From RFTU01 sp046094505 (GTDB lineage: Bacteria; Pseudomonadota; Gammaproteobacteria; Burkholderiales; Burkholderiaceae_C): DNA of 64,000 nucleotides. Every line of letters starts with the position of its first letter. Position 1 is the stretch's first letter. Below, piece by piece: positions 16,584 through 25,814 of this stretch. A program made the translations under genes and the position numbers. The stretch covers positions 54,780-118,779 of the forward strand of contig JBJTHN010000069.1 of the NCBI GenBank assembly GCA_046094505.1. Reading direction: 5' to 3'. The notes beneath the pieces were generated by a model. The model saw only the letters and a list, made by a program, of their open reading frames with translations, was not told the DNA's origin and did no database searches.

Positions 16584-17114
16584 TCAGCTTGAGGGCCAGC
16601 CCGGGTCTTCCACGCGCTGAAGCGCGGGGTCGCCCAGCGCTTGCAGTTGTTCAACCCAGGCAGCGCCCAGGCCTGGCCACTCCAGGCCCGGCAGCACGTC
16701 CCACAGCGGCTGCAGCACAAACGCCCTTTGCAGCGCCCGTGGGTGGGGCAGCTGCAGCTCCGGCGTGTCCAGCAGGCGGTGGCCGTAAACGATCAGGTCC
16801 AAATCCAGCGTGCGCGGCGCGTAGCGGTAGGGCCGCTCCCGGCCGCATTCGGCTTCCAGGGCCTGCAAGGCGCGCAAAAGCGCCCACGGCGCCTGCGCAT
16901 CACCGTGACCCTGCATCACCACCACGGCGTTCAAAAAGTCAGGGCCCTGCGCCTGCCACGGGGGGCTCTGGTACAGGGGTGAAACCGCCCAGCGCTGCAG
17001 GCCCAGCCTGTGCTCAATGGCTTGAAGCCCCCGTAGCGCGGTCTTCAAGTGCGCACGCGCGTCTCCCAGGTTGGAGCCCATGCCCACCACGATCCACTCC
17101 GCTGCGCTTGTCAT
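16584..17114 (-). CDS. folK: FolK, 6-hydroxymethyl-7,8-dihydropterin pyrophosphokinase
   Basis: A 176-residue HPPK that transfers pyrophosphate from ATP to the pterin in folate synthesis. GMGSNLGDARAHL opens the protein, SPLYQSPPW and DFLNAVVVMQG follow, and the Mg/ATP motif RYAPRTLDLDLIVYG contains the conserved Arg and two Asp. Length is typical. It follows pcnB by 67 bp, the common pcnB-folK order. Confidence 0.95.
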   Translation of the reverse strand: MTSAAEWIVVGMGSNLGDARAHLKTALRGLQAIEHRLGLQRWAVSPLYQSPPWQAQGPDFLNAVVVMQGHGDAQAPWALLRALQALEAECGRERPYRYAPRTLDLDLIVYGHRLLDTPELQLPHPRALQRAFVLQPLWDVLPGLEWPGLGAAWVEQLQALGDPALQRVEDPGWPSS

Positions 17115-17181
17115 GTCGGCGATCCGGCCTGCGATGCCCCAAGCGTACGGCAGGCCGCCGCCTCACCGCGCCCCACGGGTG

Positions 17182-18786
17182 TTACGAAGCCCCATCCCCG
17201 GCGCCACCACCAGCGCCCGAGCGACGGCGGCGCCGACGGCGCTTGCGCGGCGCATCACCCACCGGGTCCTCGCCGTCCAGAGGCTCGCCACCCGGTGCGC
17301 CGGCCTCCTGCGGCCCAGGCGCCTGAGTTTGGCGGGCAGAGCCCGAGCGCCCGGCCCTGCTCCCTTCGGCACCATCCGATGGGGACGACGCCCGGGTCGA
17401 CTTCGCGCGGCGTGCGCCGGGTTGCGGCCGAACCGCGGCCATCAAGGCCTCTCGCTCCTCGTCGGAACCCAGGGAGTAGTCTTCCCACCACTCGGCCAGT
17501 TCGCTGGGGACCTCATCCACGTCTGAGCGCAGGCGCAGGAAGTCGAAGGCCGCCCTGAATCGCGGCTGCTCGACCAAGGAGGCGGGGCCGCTGCCGCTGC
17601 GGCGCTCGAAGCGGGGTTGCATCAGCCAAATCTCGCGCATGTCGGCGGCCAGCTTGCCCCGACCGGAGATGTCACCGATGCGCGCATCAAACACTTCATC
17701 GATGGCCGCTTGCAGCGCCGGCACTGCGGGCGTGCCTTCGTCCTTGAGGTGCTGCCAACGTTGACGCACCTCATCCCACAAGAGGCACGCCAGCAAAAAG
17801 CTGGGCGCCACGGGCTTGTCCTCGCCCACGCGGCGGTCCGTGTCGGCCAGCGCCAGTTCCACGAAGCGCGCAGCGGCGGAACCCTTGGAGTGCCCGAGGG
17901 CCACATCCAGGATCGGAAACACGCCACGCAGCTCAAAACGCCGGATGGCCTCAATGCTGGCCAGGGCGTGCCCCGTCTGCAGCAGCTTGACCATCTCGTC
18001 GAACAGGCGCGAGGCGGGCACGCTGGCCAAGAGGGCCGCCGCGGCCTTCATCGGCTTGGCAGTGGCCTTGTCGATCTCAAATCCCAGCTTGGCAGTGAAA
18101 CGCACCACGCGCAGCAGGCGCACCGGGTCTTCACGGTACCGGCTGGCCGGGTCGCCAATCATGCGCAGCACCTGCTTGCGCACGTCGGCCAAACCTTGGT
18201 GATAGTCCACCACCACGCGGCTGACGGGGTCGTAATAGAGCGCGTTGATGGTGAAGTCGCGGCGCGCCGCATCCTCGATCTGCGGCCCCCAGACGTTGTC
18301 ACGCAGCACGCGCCCACTGGCATCCACCGCATGGCTCTTGCCGGCCAGCTCGCCTTTGGCCGTGCGCTCATTGCCGTCGACCTGTTCGGCAGCAGCGGCG
18401 TCCAGATAGGCCCGAAAGGTGGACACCTCAATGACCTCATGGTCGCGCCCGCGGCCGTAGATCACATGCACGATGCGAAAACGCCGGCCGATGATGAAGG
18501 CGCGACGAAACAGCGACTTCACTTGCTCGGGTGTGGCGTTGGTGGCCACATCGAAGTCCTTGGGACGACGCCCCACCAGCAGGTCGCGCACCGCCCCCCC
18601 CACCACATAGGCCTCAAAGCCGGCGTTCTTGAGCGTGGTGACCACCTGCACGGCACGCTCGTCCACCAAGGCGGGGTCGATGCCATGCTCCTGGGCCGAC
18701 AACTCCACGCGCCGGCCCAGGGGAATGCCGCTGGCGGTGGCCTGCTCGGCCTTGCCCAGCAGCTTGTTGATGAAACGCGTGATCAT
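17182..18786 (-). CDS. pcnB: PcnB, poly(A) polymerase I
   Basis: A 534-residue class II nucleotidyltransferase that adds 3' poly(A) tails and speeds RNA decay. The head motif is GGAVRDLLVGRRPKDFDVAT (residues 63-82), with catalytic D77 and D79. RRDFTINALYYDP and DPVRLLRVVRF are also family blocks. The last ~100 residues are Ser/Gly/Pro-rich and end in KRRRRRRR, a basic tail common in PcnB and likely RNA-binding. The start MITRFINKLLG at 18786 overlaps the upstream HAD gene's stop (ATGA), placing it last in the SirB1-PerM-hda-HAD-pcnB coupled chain. Confidence 0.95.
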   Translation of the reverse strand: MITRFINKLLGKAEQATASGIPLGRRVELSAQEHGIDPALVDERAVQVVTTLKNAGFEAYVVGGAVRDLLVGRRPKDFDVATNATPEQVKSLFRRAFIIGRRFRIVHVIYGRGRDHEVIEVSTFRAYLDAAAAEQVDGNERTAKGELAGKSHAVDASGRVLRDNVWGPQIEDAARRDFTINALYYDPVSRVVVDYHQGLADVRKQVLRMIGDPASRYREDPVRLLRVVRFTAKLGFEIDKATAKPMKAAAALLASVPASRLFDEMVKLLQTGHALASIEAIRRFELRGVFPILDVALGHSKGSAAARFVELALADTDRRVGEDKPVAPSFLLACLLWDEVRQRWQHLKDEGTPAVPALQAAIDEVFDARIGDISGRGKLAADMREIWLMQPRFERRSGSGPASLVEQPRFRAAFDFLRLRSDVDEVPSELAEWWEDYSLGSDEEREALMAAVRPQPGARRAKSTRASSPSDGAEGSRAGRSGSARQTQAPGPQEAGAPGGEPLDGEDPVGDAPRKRRRRRRRSGAGGGAGDGAS

Positions 18787-19457
18787 GTGAAGAGCCGCAG
18801 TATGGGCCAGCCTCGTTGTTGGGCCACGTCGGCCAGCGACGGTGTGGGGTTGGTGGCCACCGGGTGGGTGGCCCACTCGAGCAGCGGAAGGTCGTTGATG
18901 GAGTCGCTGTAGACCGTGATCCGGTCGAAGGCGTTGCGCCCACCCGTGTGGCCCAGGCTGGTCAACCAGTCTTGCACGCGGGTGATCTTGCCTTCCTTGA
19001 ACGTCGGCGTACCCCTGATCATGCCAGTGGCGTGGCCTTGCGCATCGCGCTCGAGTTGCACGGCAATCAGGTGCGCCACGCCAAAGGCCCGCGCAATGGG
19101 CTCGGTCACAAATTCGTTGGTGGCGGTGACGATGGCCATCAGGTCTCCGGCTTGGCGGTGCTGTTCCACCAGGGCGCGAGCGCTGTCGCGCAAGGCCGGG
19201 CGCATCACTTCCTGCATGAAACGCTCGCGCAGCGCCAGGCTTTCAGCCAAAGGGCGCTCGCGCCAGCCCGACGTGGCAAAGGCCACATAGGCCGGCAGGT
19301 CCAGTTTGCCGGCTTGGTAGTCCGCGTAAAACACATCGTTGCGGCGCTTGAATTCAATGGGGTCCACCCACTGGTTGCGCACCAGAAAGTCGCCAAAGGC
19401 ATGGTCGCTATCGGTCTCGATCAGGGTCCCGTCGAGATCGAACAGGGTCAGGTTCAT
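18783..19457 (-). CDS. HAD-IB phosphatase (SerB-like)
   Basis: A 224-residue haloacid-dehalogenase hydrolase of subfamily IB. The nucleophile motif is LFDLDGTLIETDSDHA, motif II is IVTATNEF, and motif IV is VYSDSINDLPLLEWA. Relatives dephosphorylate phosphoserine or histidinol phosphate, or are of unknown substrate; nothing here decides which. It sits between hda and pcnB with 4-bp ATGA overlaps on both sides, so its production is tied to them. Confidence 0.87.
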   Translation of the reverse strand: MNLTLFDLDGTLIETDSDHAFGDFLVRNQWVDPIEFKRRNDVFYADYQAGKLDLPAYVAFATSGWRERPLAESLALRERFMQEVMRPALRDSARALVEQHRQAGDLMAIVTATNEFVTEPIARAFGVAHLIAVQLERDAQGHATGMIRGTPTFKEGKITRVQDWLTSLGHTGGRNAFDRITVYSDSINDLPLLEWATHPVATNPTPSLADVAQQRGWPILRLFT

Positions 19458-20125
19458 GGTTCTTCGTCCAACATCTGCCGCAGCAGGGGCACCGTCAACG
19501 GACGCTGATGCTGCAGGGCATAGCGGTCGAATCGATCCAGCAGGCCGGTCAGGCTTTTGAGGTCACGCGCCAGTCGCCGCAGCGCATAGTCCAAGACCTC
19601 GTCACCCAGGCGCAGGCCGCGGCGCTGGGCCTCCCCTTGCAGGGCTTGGCGCAAATCGGATTCTCCCAACGGCCACAACGACAGCACCAAACCCCAACCG
19701 AGCCGGCTGCGGATGTCCTCACGAATGGGCAAGTCCACCGGCGGCAACCGGCCGGCCGCCACCACCGCCGCACCTTGGGCGCTGGCCTGTACAAAGGCGC
19801 TGAAGGCCGCGTGCTGCTGCTGCGGTGACCAGGCCTCGGCCTGGTCCATCAACAGCCACTTCGTGTCGTCAGACAGGAACAGTGGGCCTGTACTGCTGGC
19901 GTCCAGCCAAGCCACCCCCTGCTGCCCCCGGCCGGCCCGAGCCTGCAGGGCCTGGAGCAAATGCGTCTTGCCGCAGCCGCTGGGTCCCCACAGGTACACG
20001 GGCGCGCCACCCGGCTCCAGGCTCAACAGGGCCTGTACGGCCGCCTCATTGCCCAGCGCGATGAAACTGTCGAAGTCTGGGGCCGCGGCCAGCCCGATGT
20101 CCAGCGCCAATTGCCGCAAGCTCAA
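19454..20125 (-). CDS. hda: Hda, DnaA regulatory inactivator
   Basis: A 223-residue AAA+ protein related to DnaA domain III. With DNA-loaded sliding clamp it stimulates hydrolysis of DnaA-ATP and so prevents re-initiation of replication. The clamp-binding motif QLALDI is at residues 5-10 and Walker A GPSGCGKT at 47-54. The C-terminal AAA+ lid ends with RDLKSLTGLLDRFDRYAL. There is no DNA-binding domain IV, which separates it from DnaA. Its start overlaps the permease stop and its stop overlaps the HAD start. Confidence 0.93.
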   Translation of the reverse strand: MSLRQLALDIGLAAAPDFDSFIALGNEAAVQALLSLEPGGAPVYLWGPSGCGKTHLLQALQARAGRGQQGVAWLDASSTGPLFLSDDTKWLLMDQAEAWSPQQQHAAFSAFVQASAQGAAVVAAGRLPPVDLPIREDIRSRLGWGLVLSLWPLGESDLRQALQGEAQRRGLRLGDEVLDYALRRLARDLKSLTGLLDRFDRYALQHQRPLTVPLLRQMLDEEP

Positions 20126-21195
20126 CCCCGGTAGAGCTTGCTGTCAAAGTACAGTGCCTGCGCCCGGCGCAACAACACCAACAGCACCGCGCTGGCCGGC
20201 AACGCCACCAGCACGCCCACAAAACCCAGCAGCTGCCCAAATGCCAGCAGCGCGAAAATCACTGCCAAGGGGCTCAGGCCGATGCGCTCGCCTACCCAGC
20301 GTGGGGTCAGCACGAAACTCTCCAGCACCTGCCCCACCCCATAGACCAGCAGCACCATGGCCGCTCCGGTCATGGGCCCGAACTGCAGGACACCGGCCAA
20401 CAAGGCCATGACCAATCCCACGCCAAAGCCCAAGTAGGGCACGAAGATGGCCAAGCCGGTGAACAAGCCCACGGGCAGCGCCAGGTCAAAGCCCAACATG
20501 AGCAGCGCCGCAGAGTAGTACGCCGCCAGTGCCAGCATCACCAGCACCTGCCCCCGAAGGTAGTGGCTGAGCAGGTCGTCGCACTCGCGCGCAAACCCGA
20601 ACACCGAGCTGCGCAGGCGCAGCGGCACGAGCGAGGCTGCCCAAGCCGAACAGCGCTGCGCGTCCATCAGCAGGTAGTACAAGGCCACCGGCACCAGCAC
20701 CAGATAACCGACCACCGCCAGCGCCACACTGCCGCCAATGCGCAGCGAGCTCAGCGCGGCCGTGATCAGCTCTTCGGCATTGCCGCCAAACACCTTGAGC
20801 ATCAGGGCCTTGATCGCCGCCACATCCAGGCTGAACTCCAGCCCCCAGCCGGCCAACCAAGGCGCCAAGGTCTCATTGAAGCGCACCGCCAGGCGCGGCA
20901 CTTGCTCGCGCAGCAGGGGCAGCTCATGCAACAGCACCGGCACCAACAGCAGCAACAAGCCCAACAAGGCCAACAAGGCACCGGCCTCCACCACCAGCAC
21001 CGCCAAGAGCCGTGGCACCCCACGGGCCTGCAGCGCGCTCACCGGGGCGTGCAGGATATAGGCCAACACCGCAGCCACGACGAAGGGCGCCAACACCGGC
21101 GCAAGCAGCCACAGCACCAGAACGACCACCAGGGCCAGCAGGGCCCAGCGCCAGGTTCTTGACAAGAGGTCTGCACCCATGGTGGTCTTGCTCAA
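20122..21195 (-). CDS. AI-2E (PerM/YdiK) family permease
   Basis: A 357-residue polytopic membrane protein of the AI-2E transporter family. Hydrophobic segments are dense at the N-terminus (about residues 15-85). A soluble stretch of ~80 residues follows, then further segments include AIFVPYLGFGVGLVMALLAG and a C-terminal GFVGVLVALPASAVLLV. The family pattern PYLGxxxG is present. Members export AI-2, act as Na/H antiporters or have unknown cargo, so substrate is open. A PerM-hda neighbourhood is common in proteobacteria. An internal ATG at 21180 is a possible later start. Confidence 0.87.
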   Translation of the reverse strand: MSKTTMGADLLSRTWRWALLALVVVLVLWLLAPVLAPFVVAAVLAYILHAPVSALQARGVPRLLAVLVVEAGALLALLGLLLLLVPVLLHELPLLREQVPRLAVRFNETLAPWLAGWGLEFSLDVAAIKALMLKVFGGNAEELITAALSSLRIGGSVALAVVGYLVLVPVALYYLLMDAQRCSAWAASLVPLRLRSSVFGFARECDDLLSHYLRGQVLVMLALAAYYSAALLMLGFDLALPVGLFTGLAIFVPYLGFGVGLVMALLAGVLQFGPMTGAAMVLLVYGVGQVLESFVLTPRWVGERIGLSPLAVIFALLAFGQLLGFVGVLVALPASAVLLVLLRRAQALYFDSKLYRG

Positions 21196-22055
21196 TGCAG
21201 CCCGGCCATGCGCTGCAGTTCCTGCAAACGCTCACGCAAGGCCTGCGCGTCTTCGGCCTGAGGGCAGGCGCGCAAGTAGACCTGCAATTCTTCGGCGGCC
21301 TGCGTCCACTGCTCCAGTTCGGCGTGCACCAGGGCGCGGTCGCGGCGCTCCGACCATTCCTGGGGCAGCACCAGCACCAGCCGGTCCATCACCCGTTTCA
21401 TTCGCACCCAATCCTCGGCGCTGCGGTGGATTTCCTTGAGGTTGCGCAACAGCCGCGCCAGGATCTCCCGCGGCGTGGCAGCCTGCAGAAACAGGCCCAG
21501 GGGCACCTCGTAGTCGCCTACCAAACCGCGCTGTTGCCGGTAGGGCAAGAGACGCTCGTCGAGCTCGTCACGCGACAGCGACCGTCCGCTGATCGGGTCG
21601 ATGATCACCTCGCCTTGGGGCAGGCTGCACTTCACCAGGAAGTGCCCGGGAAAGGAAACGCCGCGCGCCTTCAAGCCCACGCTGTGGGCCATCTCCAGGT
21701 AGACCACAGCCAGGGTGATGGGAATGCCACGGCGGGTCTGCAAGACCTCGTGCAGGTGGCTGTTGCCTGGGGCGTAGAAGTCGTTGACGTTGCCGCCAAA
21801 GCCCAGTTCCTTGAAGAAATAGTGATTGAGCAGCCGCAGGCGCTGCTGGGGCGCCGCATCCGGCGCCAAGCGGCGGGCCAAGCGGGCGGCCAGTTCATCC
21901 ACCTGGGCTACCACCGCCATGGCATCCACGGCCGGGTCTTCGTCCTGCGCCACGGCAGCCGCAGCTTCCAGCAGCATGAAATGGGCGTCGTCGGCTACGA
22001 GCGTGCGAAAGTACTCGAGCCGGGCGCGCTGGGCGGTTGAAGGTGCCGTGGACAT
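21192..22055 (-). CDS. SirB1 family protein (transglutaminase-like/TPR)
   Basis: A 287-residue SirB1-type protein. The N-terminal helical part leads to a transglutaminase-like core (NHYFFKELGFGGNVNDFY, SHLHEVLQTRRGIPITLAVV, LKARGVSFPGHFLVK), and the C-terminus is helical and TPR-like. The Cys of true transglutaminases is not evident, so catalysis is doubtful and the role is unknown. It is first in the chain ending with pcnB. A TACACT 9 nt before the ATG could give a nearly leaderless mRNA. Confidence 0.87.
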   Translation of the reverse strand: MSTAPSTAQRARLEYFRTLVADDAHFMLLEAAAAVAQDEDPAVDAMAVVAQVDELAARLARRLAPDAAPQQRLRLLNHYFFKELGFGGNVNDFYAPGNSHLHEVLQTRRGIPITLAVVYLEMAHSVGLKARGVSFPGHFLVKCSLPQGEVIIDPISGRSLSRDELDERLLPYRQQRGLVGDYEVPLGLFLQAATPREILARLLRNLKEIHRSAEDWVRMKRVMDRLVLVLPQEWSERRDRALVHAELEQWTQAAEELQVYLRACPQAEDAQALRERLQELQRMAGLH

Positions 22056-22090
22056 GCTGCGTCAAGTGTACGGCGGCCACCTCGCGGGCC

Positions 22091-23647
22091 TCAGCCGCTG
22101 CGCCTAAAGGCCGAGCGGCGCACGCCCATGGCGGCCAAGGCGGCCAGGTACAGCACCCCAGCCCCCATCAACACCCCAGCCAGCCAGGCGATGCGCACCC
22201 AGGGCTGTGCCCGAAGGGCCAGCCAGTCCACCGCCCCCGCGCCCACCCACAGCACGGCCCCCAGCAGGCAGCAGGCCACGCCCACCTTCAACAGGTACAG
22301 GCCCCACCCGGGCGAGGCCTGCCAGGCACCGCAGCGCCGCAGCCCCCAAAGCAGCCAGCCGGCGTTGACCAGGGCAGCCAGGCCAATCGACAGGGCCAGA
22401 CCGGCCACACCCAGGGCGGGCACCAAGGCTGCGTTGAGCACCTGCGTGAGCACCAACACCACCACCGCAATGCGCACGGGTGTGCGGATGTCCTGGCGTG
22501 CATAAAAGCCCGGCGCCAGGATCTTGACCGCGATCAGCCCGATCAGCCCCACGCCATAGCCCATCAGCGCCCCTTGGGTGCGCAGCACATCGCCGTCGCT
22601 GAACGCGCCATAGTGAAAGAGCACCGCCACCAGCGGTTGCGCAAAGAGCAGCAGGGCCACGGCGCAAGGCAGTGCCAACAGGACCACCAGCCGAAGCCCC
22701 CAGTCCAGCAGGTCGGCGTAGCGTTGGGTTTGGCCTTGAGCCTGCGCCGCCGACAGTTGGGGCAGCAGCACCACACTCAGCGCCACGCCAAGCAAGGCCG
22801 TGGGGAGCTCCATCAGCCGGTCCGCGTAGGTCAGCCAGCTGATGGCACCGGGCCCCTGGTAAGACGCAATCAGGGTGTTGATGAGCAATGAGATCTGGGC
22901 CACCGACACGCCCAAGACCGCCGGCGCCATCTGCTGCAGCACGCGGGTGACGCCCGGGTGCTGCCAGGCCTGCTTCAGCCCTGCCGGGGTGATGGCAAAG
23001 CGCGGCGCCATCCCCACCCGCCGCAGGAACGGCCACTGCAGGGCCAGCTGCAGCACGCCGCCGGCCATGACCCCCAGACACAGCGCATAAATCGGGTGCA
23101 GCCCAAACCGTGACATGTAGGGCCCGCCCCACACCGCCGCCGTGATCACGCTGAGGTTGAGCAAGACCGGCGTGGCCGCCGGTGCTGCGAAGCGGCCATA
23201 GGTGTTGAGTACCCCGGCCGCCAAAGCCACCAAGGCCATGAACCCGATGTAGGGAAACATGAGGCGCGTCATCCAAACGGCCTCGTCCAGCTCAGCCAAG
23301 CCCGAAGCCATGACCCACACCAGCACCGGCGCTCCGGCCACGCCCAGCACCACCGTCAGCAACAGCACGGCCAACAGCACACTGGCCACGGCGCTGACCA
23401 AACGCGCGGTGGCTTCATCACCCTCACGGGCCTTGGCCTCGCCCAGCAGTGGCACAAAGGCCTGGGAAAACGCCCCTTCGGCGAACAGGCGTCGCAACAG
23501 ATTGGGGATGCGAAACGCCACGTTGAAGGCGTCGGTCCACGCACTGGCACCAAACTGCGTGGCCACCACCCACTCCCGCGCCAGACCGGTCACGCGAGAC
23601 GCCAGGGTCAGCAGCGAAACGGTCGAGGCGGCCTTGAGCAGGTTCAT
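22091..23647 (-). CDS. murJ: MurJ, lipid II flippase
   Basis: A 518-residue MOP-superfamily membrane protein with about 14 hydrophobic segments that flips lipid II across the inner membrane for peptidoglycan synthesis. MNLLKAASTVSLLTLASRVTG and TDAFNVAFRIPNLLRRLFAE are the N-terminal signatures with the essential Arg residues, and GAFSQAFVPLL and YADRLMELPTALLGVALS follow. Length matches E. coli MurJ (511). It is divergent from rpsT. A perfect TATAAT 11 nt before the ATG and no Shine-Dalgarno imply a very short leader. Confidence 0.96.
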   Translation of the reverse strand: MNLLKAASTVSLLTLASRVTGLAREWVVATQFGASAWTDAFNVAFRIPNLLRRLFAEGAFSQAFVPLLGEAKAREGDEATARLVSAVASVLLAVLLLTVVLGVAGAPVLVWVMASGLAELDEAVWMTRLMFPYIGFMALVALAAGVLNTYGRFAAPAATPVLLNLSVITAAVWGGPYMSRFGLHPIYALCLGVMAGGVLQLALQWPFLRRVGMAPRFAITPAGLKQAWQHPGVTRVLQQMAPAVLGVSVAQISLLINTLIASYQGPGAISWLTYADRLMELPTALLGVALSVVLLPQLSAAQAQGQTQRYADLLDWGLRLVVLLALPCAVALLLFAQPLVAVLFHYGAFSDGDVLRTQGALMGYGVGLIGLIAVKILAPGFYARQDIRTPVRIAVVVLVLTQVLNAALVPALGVAGLALSIGLAALVNAGWLLWGLRRCGAWQASPGWGLYLLKVGVACCLLGAVLWVGAGAVDWLALRAQPWVRIAWLAGVLMGAGVLYLAALAAMGVRRSAFRRSG

Positions 23648-23658
23648 CGGTGAACCGG

Positions 23659-23664
23659 ATTATA
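23659..23664 (-). promoter_or_regulatory. -10 element for murJ
   Basis: TATAAT on the minus strand ends 11 nt before the murJ ATG, giving an expected leader of about 5 nt. Confidence 0.5.
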
Positions 23665-23694
23665 GAAACCCCATGCACGGCCCCCTGATTTGGG

Positions 23695-23700
23695 TATACT
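23695..23700 (+). promoter_or_regulatory. -10 element for rpsT
   Basis: TATACT lies 49 nt before the rpsT start codon in an AT-richer patch; no convincing -35 is visible. Expected leader is about 43 nt. Confidence 0.5.
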
Positions 23701-23749
23701 CCTGAGTTTTCCAAACACTCAACCCTTACAGCCCTCGCAGCTCCAACAC

Positions 23750-24046
23750 ATGGCCACCTCTACCAAAGCCAAGAAGACGGTCCGTATCGCATCGGGCCGC
23801 AAGCGTGCCCGGCAGGACGTCAAGCTCAATGCGGCCAACACCGCACTGCGCTCGAAGTTCCGCACCGTGATCAAGAACGTCCAAAAGGCCGTGGTCGCCG
23901 GTGACAAGCCCAAGGCTGCTGACCTGTTCAAGCTGGCCCAGAGCGTCATCGACTCCGTGGCCGACAAGGGCATGTTCCACAAGAACAAGGCTGCCCGCCA
24001 CAAGAGCCGACTGTCCGCCAAGGTCAAGGCGATGGCCGCCGCCTGA
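23750..24046 (+). CDS. rpsT: Ribosomal protein S20
   Basis: A 98-residue bS20 (family ~87-92): a basic helical protein that binds 16S rRNA early. ASGRKRARQDVKLNAANTAL, VIKNVQKAV and FHKNKAARHKSRLSAKVKA are characteristic. No Shine-Dalgarno precedes the ATG (CTCCAACAC), so initiation may be weak, in line with the autogenous control known for S20 in E. coli. A strong terminator follows at 24071-24093, so it is monocistronic. Confidence 0.97.
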   Translation: MATSTKAKKTVRIASGRKRARQDVKLNAANTALRSKFRTVIKNVQKAVVAGDKPKAADLFKLAQSVIDSVADKGMFHKNKAARHKSRLSAKVKAMAAA

Positions 24047-24070
24047 TCCAAGCCTTTGCGGCTTGTCACG

Positions 24071-24093
24071 AAAGGCCCGCTTTGCGGGCCTTT
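24071..24093 (+). terminator. Intrinsic terminator after rpsT
   Basis: AAAGGCCCGC-TTT-GCGGGCCTTT is a 10-bp stem with a 3-nt loop, followed by GTCGTTT. The A/T ends make it usable from both strands, so it may also end the DUF3579 transcript coming the other way. Confidence 0.8.
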
Positions 24094-24207
24094 GTCGTTT
24101 CTGGCTCCCCGATCAACACCGTGATGAACCAACGCCCACGCCCACCGCTGCACTGCTGTAGCCGGCCTACACGGGGCCCGAGCCGGCGCGCAGGCTGGGC
24201 CGATGGC

Positions 24208-24492
24208 TCAGACCTCGCGCACTTGCAGCCCATTGTCGCGGGCGAAGTTCATCACGAAGTCCCAGGCCATGGGCTCAATCTCCTTGAGGCCCTCATCCAC
24301 CAGCACCGCCTTGGCTCCGTCAACGGTGCGCGGCTGGCAGTACGGCGAATAACCGATGTGGGCCGCCGCACCACCGACCGAGCCGCCCGGACGAAACGAC
24401 GACATCGCACCCGCCAGGCGCTCTGACCAGTCATTGGGTCGAAATGACCGCCCGTCTGCGGTGAGTCCGATGATGTAGTACTGGCGAGCCAT
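24208..24492 (-). CDS. DUF3579 domain protein
   Basis: A 94-residue protein of unknown function (DUF3579), found mainly in betaproteobacteria. MARQYYIIGLTADGRSFRPN, DWSERLAGAMSSF, GYSPYCQP and MAWDFVMNFARDNGLQV are the conserved blocks. There is no signal peptide or membrane segment. It is divergent from argD, and its fixed place next to argD/argF in this group hints at a link to arginine metabolism; that is inference. CACAAT ending 6 nt before the ATG may be a leaderless -10. Confidence 0.85.
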   Translation of the reverse strand: MARQYYIIGLTADGRSFRPNDWSERLAGAMSSFRPGGSVGGAAAHIGYSPYCQPRTVDGAKAVLVDEGLKEIEPMAWDFVMNFARDNGLQVREV

Positions 24493-24599
24493 CCCGACAT
24501 TGTGCCTTGGCGTGCTGCAGCGCAGCACCTGTTGACGGCAGACACCGCCCTGACGCCCCACAACACTAGAATCTTCAACGACCTTCGGGAGTTTTCAAC

Positions 24600-25814
24600 A
24601 TGACCAACGCCTCCACGGATCAGCCCCATGTGATGACAACATACGGCCGCCTGCCGATTGCGCTGACCCACGGCAAAGGCTGCCGCGCCTGGGACACCGA
24701 TGGGCGCGAGTACCTCGATGCGCTGGGGGGCATTGCCGTCAACACCTTGGGCCACGCACACCCCCGACTGGTGGCGGCGCTGCAGGACCAGGTGGCCAAG
24801 CTCATCCACACCGCCAACTACGTGCACATTCCACTGCAGGAGGCCTTGGCCGCACGCCTGTGCGAACTCTCGGGCATGAGCAACGCCTTCTTCTGCAACT
24901 CGGGCTTGGAAGCCAACGAGGCCGCCATCAAGATTGCACGCAAGTACGGCCATGACCGGGGCAACACCGAACCGGAAATCCTGGTGTTCGAACGCGCCTT
25001 CCACGGCCGCTCCTTGGCCACGCTGTCGGCCACCGCCAATCCCAAGATCCATGCGGGCTTCGGGCCTTTGGTGGGTGGCTTCGTGCGCGTTCCCTTGAAC
25101 GACCTGCCCGCGGTTGAACGCGCGCTGGCCGACCATCCCCGCATCACCGCCGTGTTCCTGGAGACCATTCAGGGCGAAGGGGGTGTGAACCCCTCGCGGG
25201 TCGAGTTCCTGCAGGGTTTGCGTGCCATTTGTGACCAGCACGACAAGCTGCTCATGCTCGACGAGGTGCAGTGCGGCATTGGCCGCACCGGCAAGTGGTT
25301 TGCCCATCAGTGGGCCGGCATCGTCCCTGACGTGATGCCACTGGCCAAGGGTTTGGGCTCGGGCGTTCCGATCGGGGCCGTGGTCTGCGGGCCCAAGGCC
25401 GCCCGCGTCCTGCAGCCCGGCAACCATGGCACCACGTTCGGCGGCAACCCCCTGGCCATGCGGGCCGGCGTTGAAACGCTGCGCATTTTGCAGGAAGACG
25501 GCCTACTGGCCCACGCAGAATCGGTGGGCGCACAGCTCAAGGCCGACCTGCAGCGGGAGTTGGGCACACAGCCCGGCGTCAAGGACATCCGGGGACAGGG
25601 CCTGATGCTGGGGGTGGAACTGGATCGACCCTGTGGCGCGCTGCTGGGGCTCGCCTGCGAGGCGGGCCTGCTGATCAGTGTGACGGCCGATAGCGTCATT
25701 CGCCTGGTGCCGCCCCTGATCATGACGCACGACGAGGCACGTGAAGTGGTGGCTCGGCTGGCGCCCCTGGTCCTGCAGTTCCTCGAGGACAGCGACGTGA
25801 AGGCCGCTGCATGA
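24600..25814 (+). CDS. argD: ArgD, acetylornithine aminotransferase
   Basis: A 404-residue class III PLP aminotransferase. It converts N-acetylglutamate semialdehyde to N-acetylornithine, and often also serves in lysine synthesis. FCNSGLEANEAAIKIARK, Asp221 of LLMLDEVQCGIGRTG and the PLP lysine K250 in MPLAKGLGSG are visible. GGGAG lies 8-9 nt before the ATG, and a -10-like TAGAAT is at 24567-24572. It overlaps argF by 4 bp (ATGA), supporting an argD rather than a GABA or succinylornithine role. Confidence 0.92.
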   Translation: MTNASTDQPHVMTTYGRLPIALTHGKGCRAWDTDGREYLDALGGIAVNTLGHAHPRLVAALQDQVAKLIHTANYVHIPLQEALAARLCELSGMSNAFFCNSGLEANEAAIKIARKYGHDRGNTEPEILVFERAFHGRSLATLSATANPKIHAGFGPLVGGFVRVPLNDLPAVERALADHPRITAVFLETIQGEGGVNPSRVEFLQGLRAICDQHDKLLMLDEVQCGIGRTGKWFAHQWAGIVPDVMPLAKGLGSGVPIGAVVCGPKAARVLQPGNHGTTFGGNPLAMRAGVETLRILQEDGLLAHAESVGAQLKADLQRELGTQPGVKDIRGQGLMLGVELDRPCGALLGLACEAGLLISVTADSVIRLVPPLIMTHDEAREVVARLAPLVLQFLEDSDVKAAA

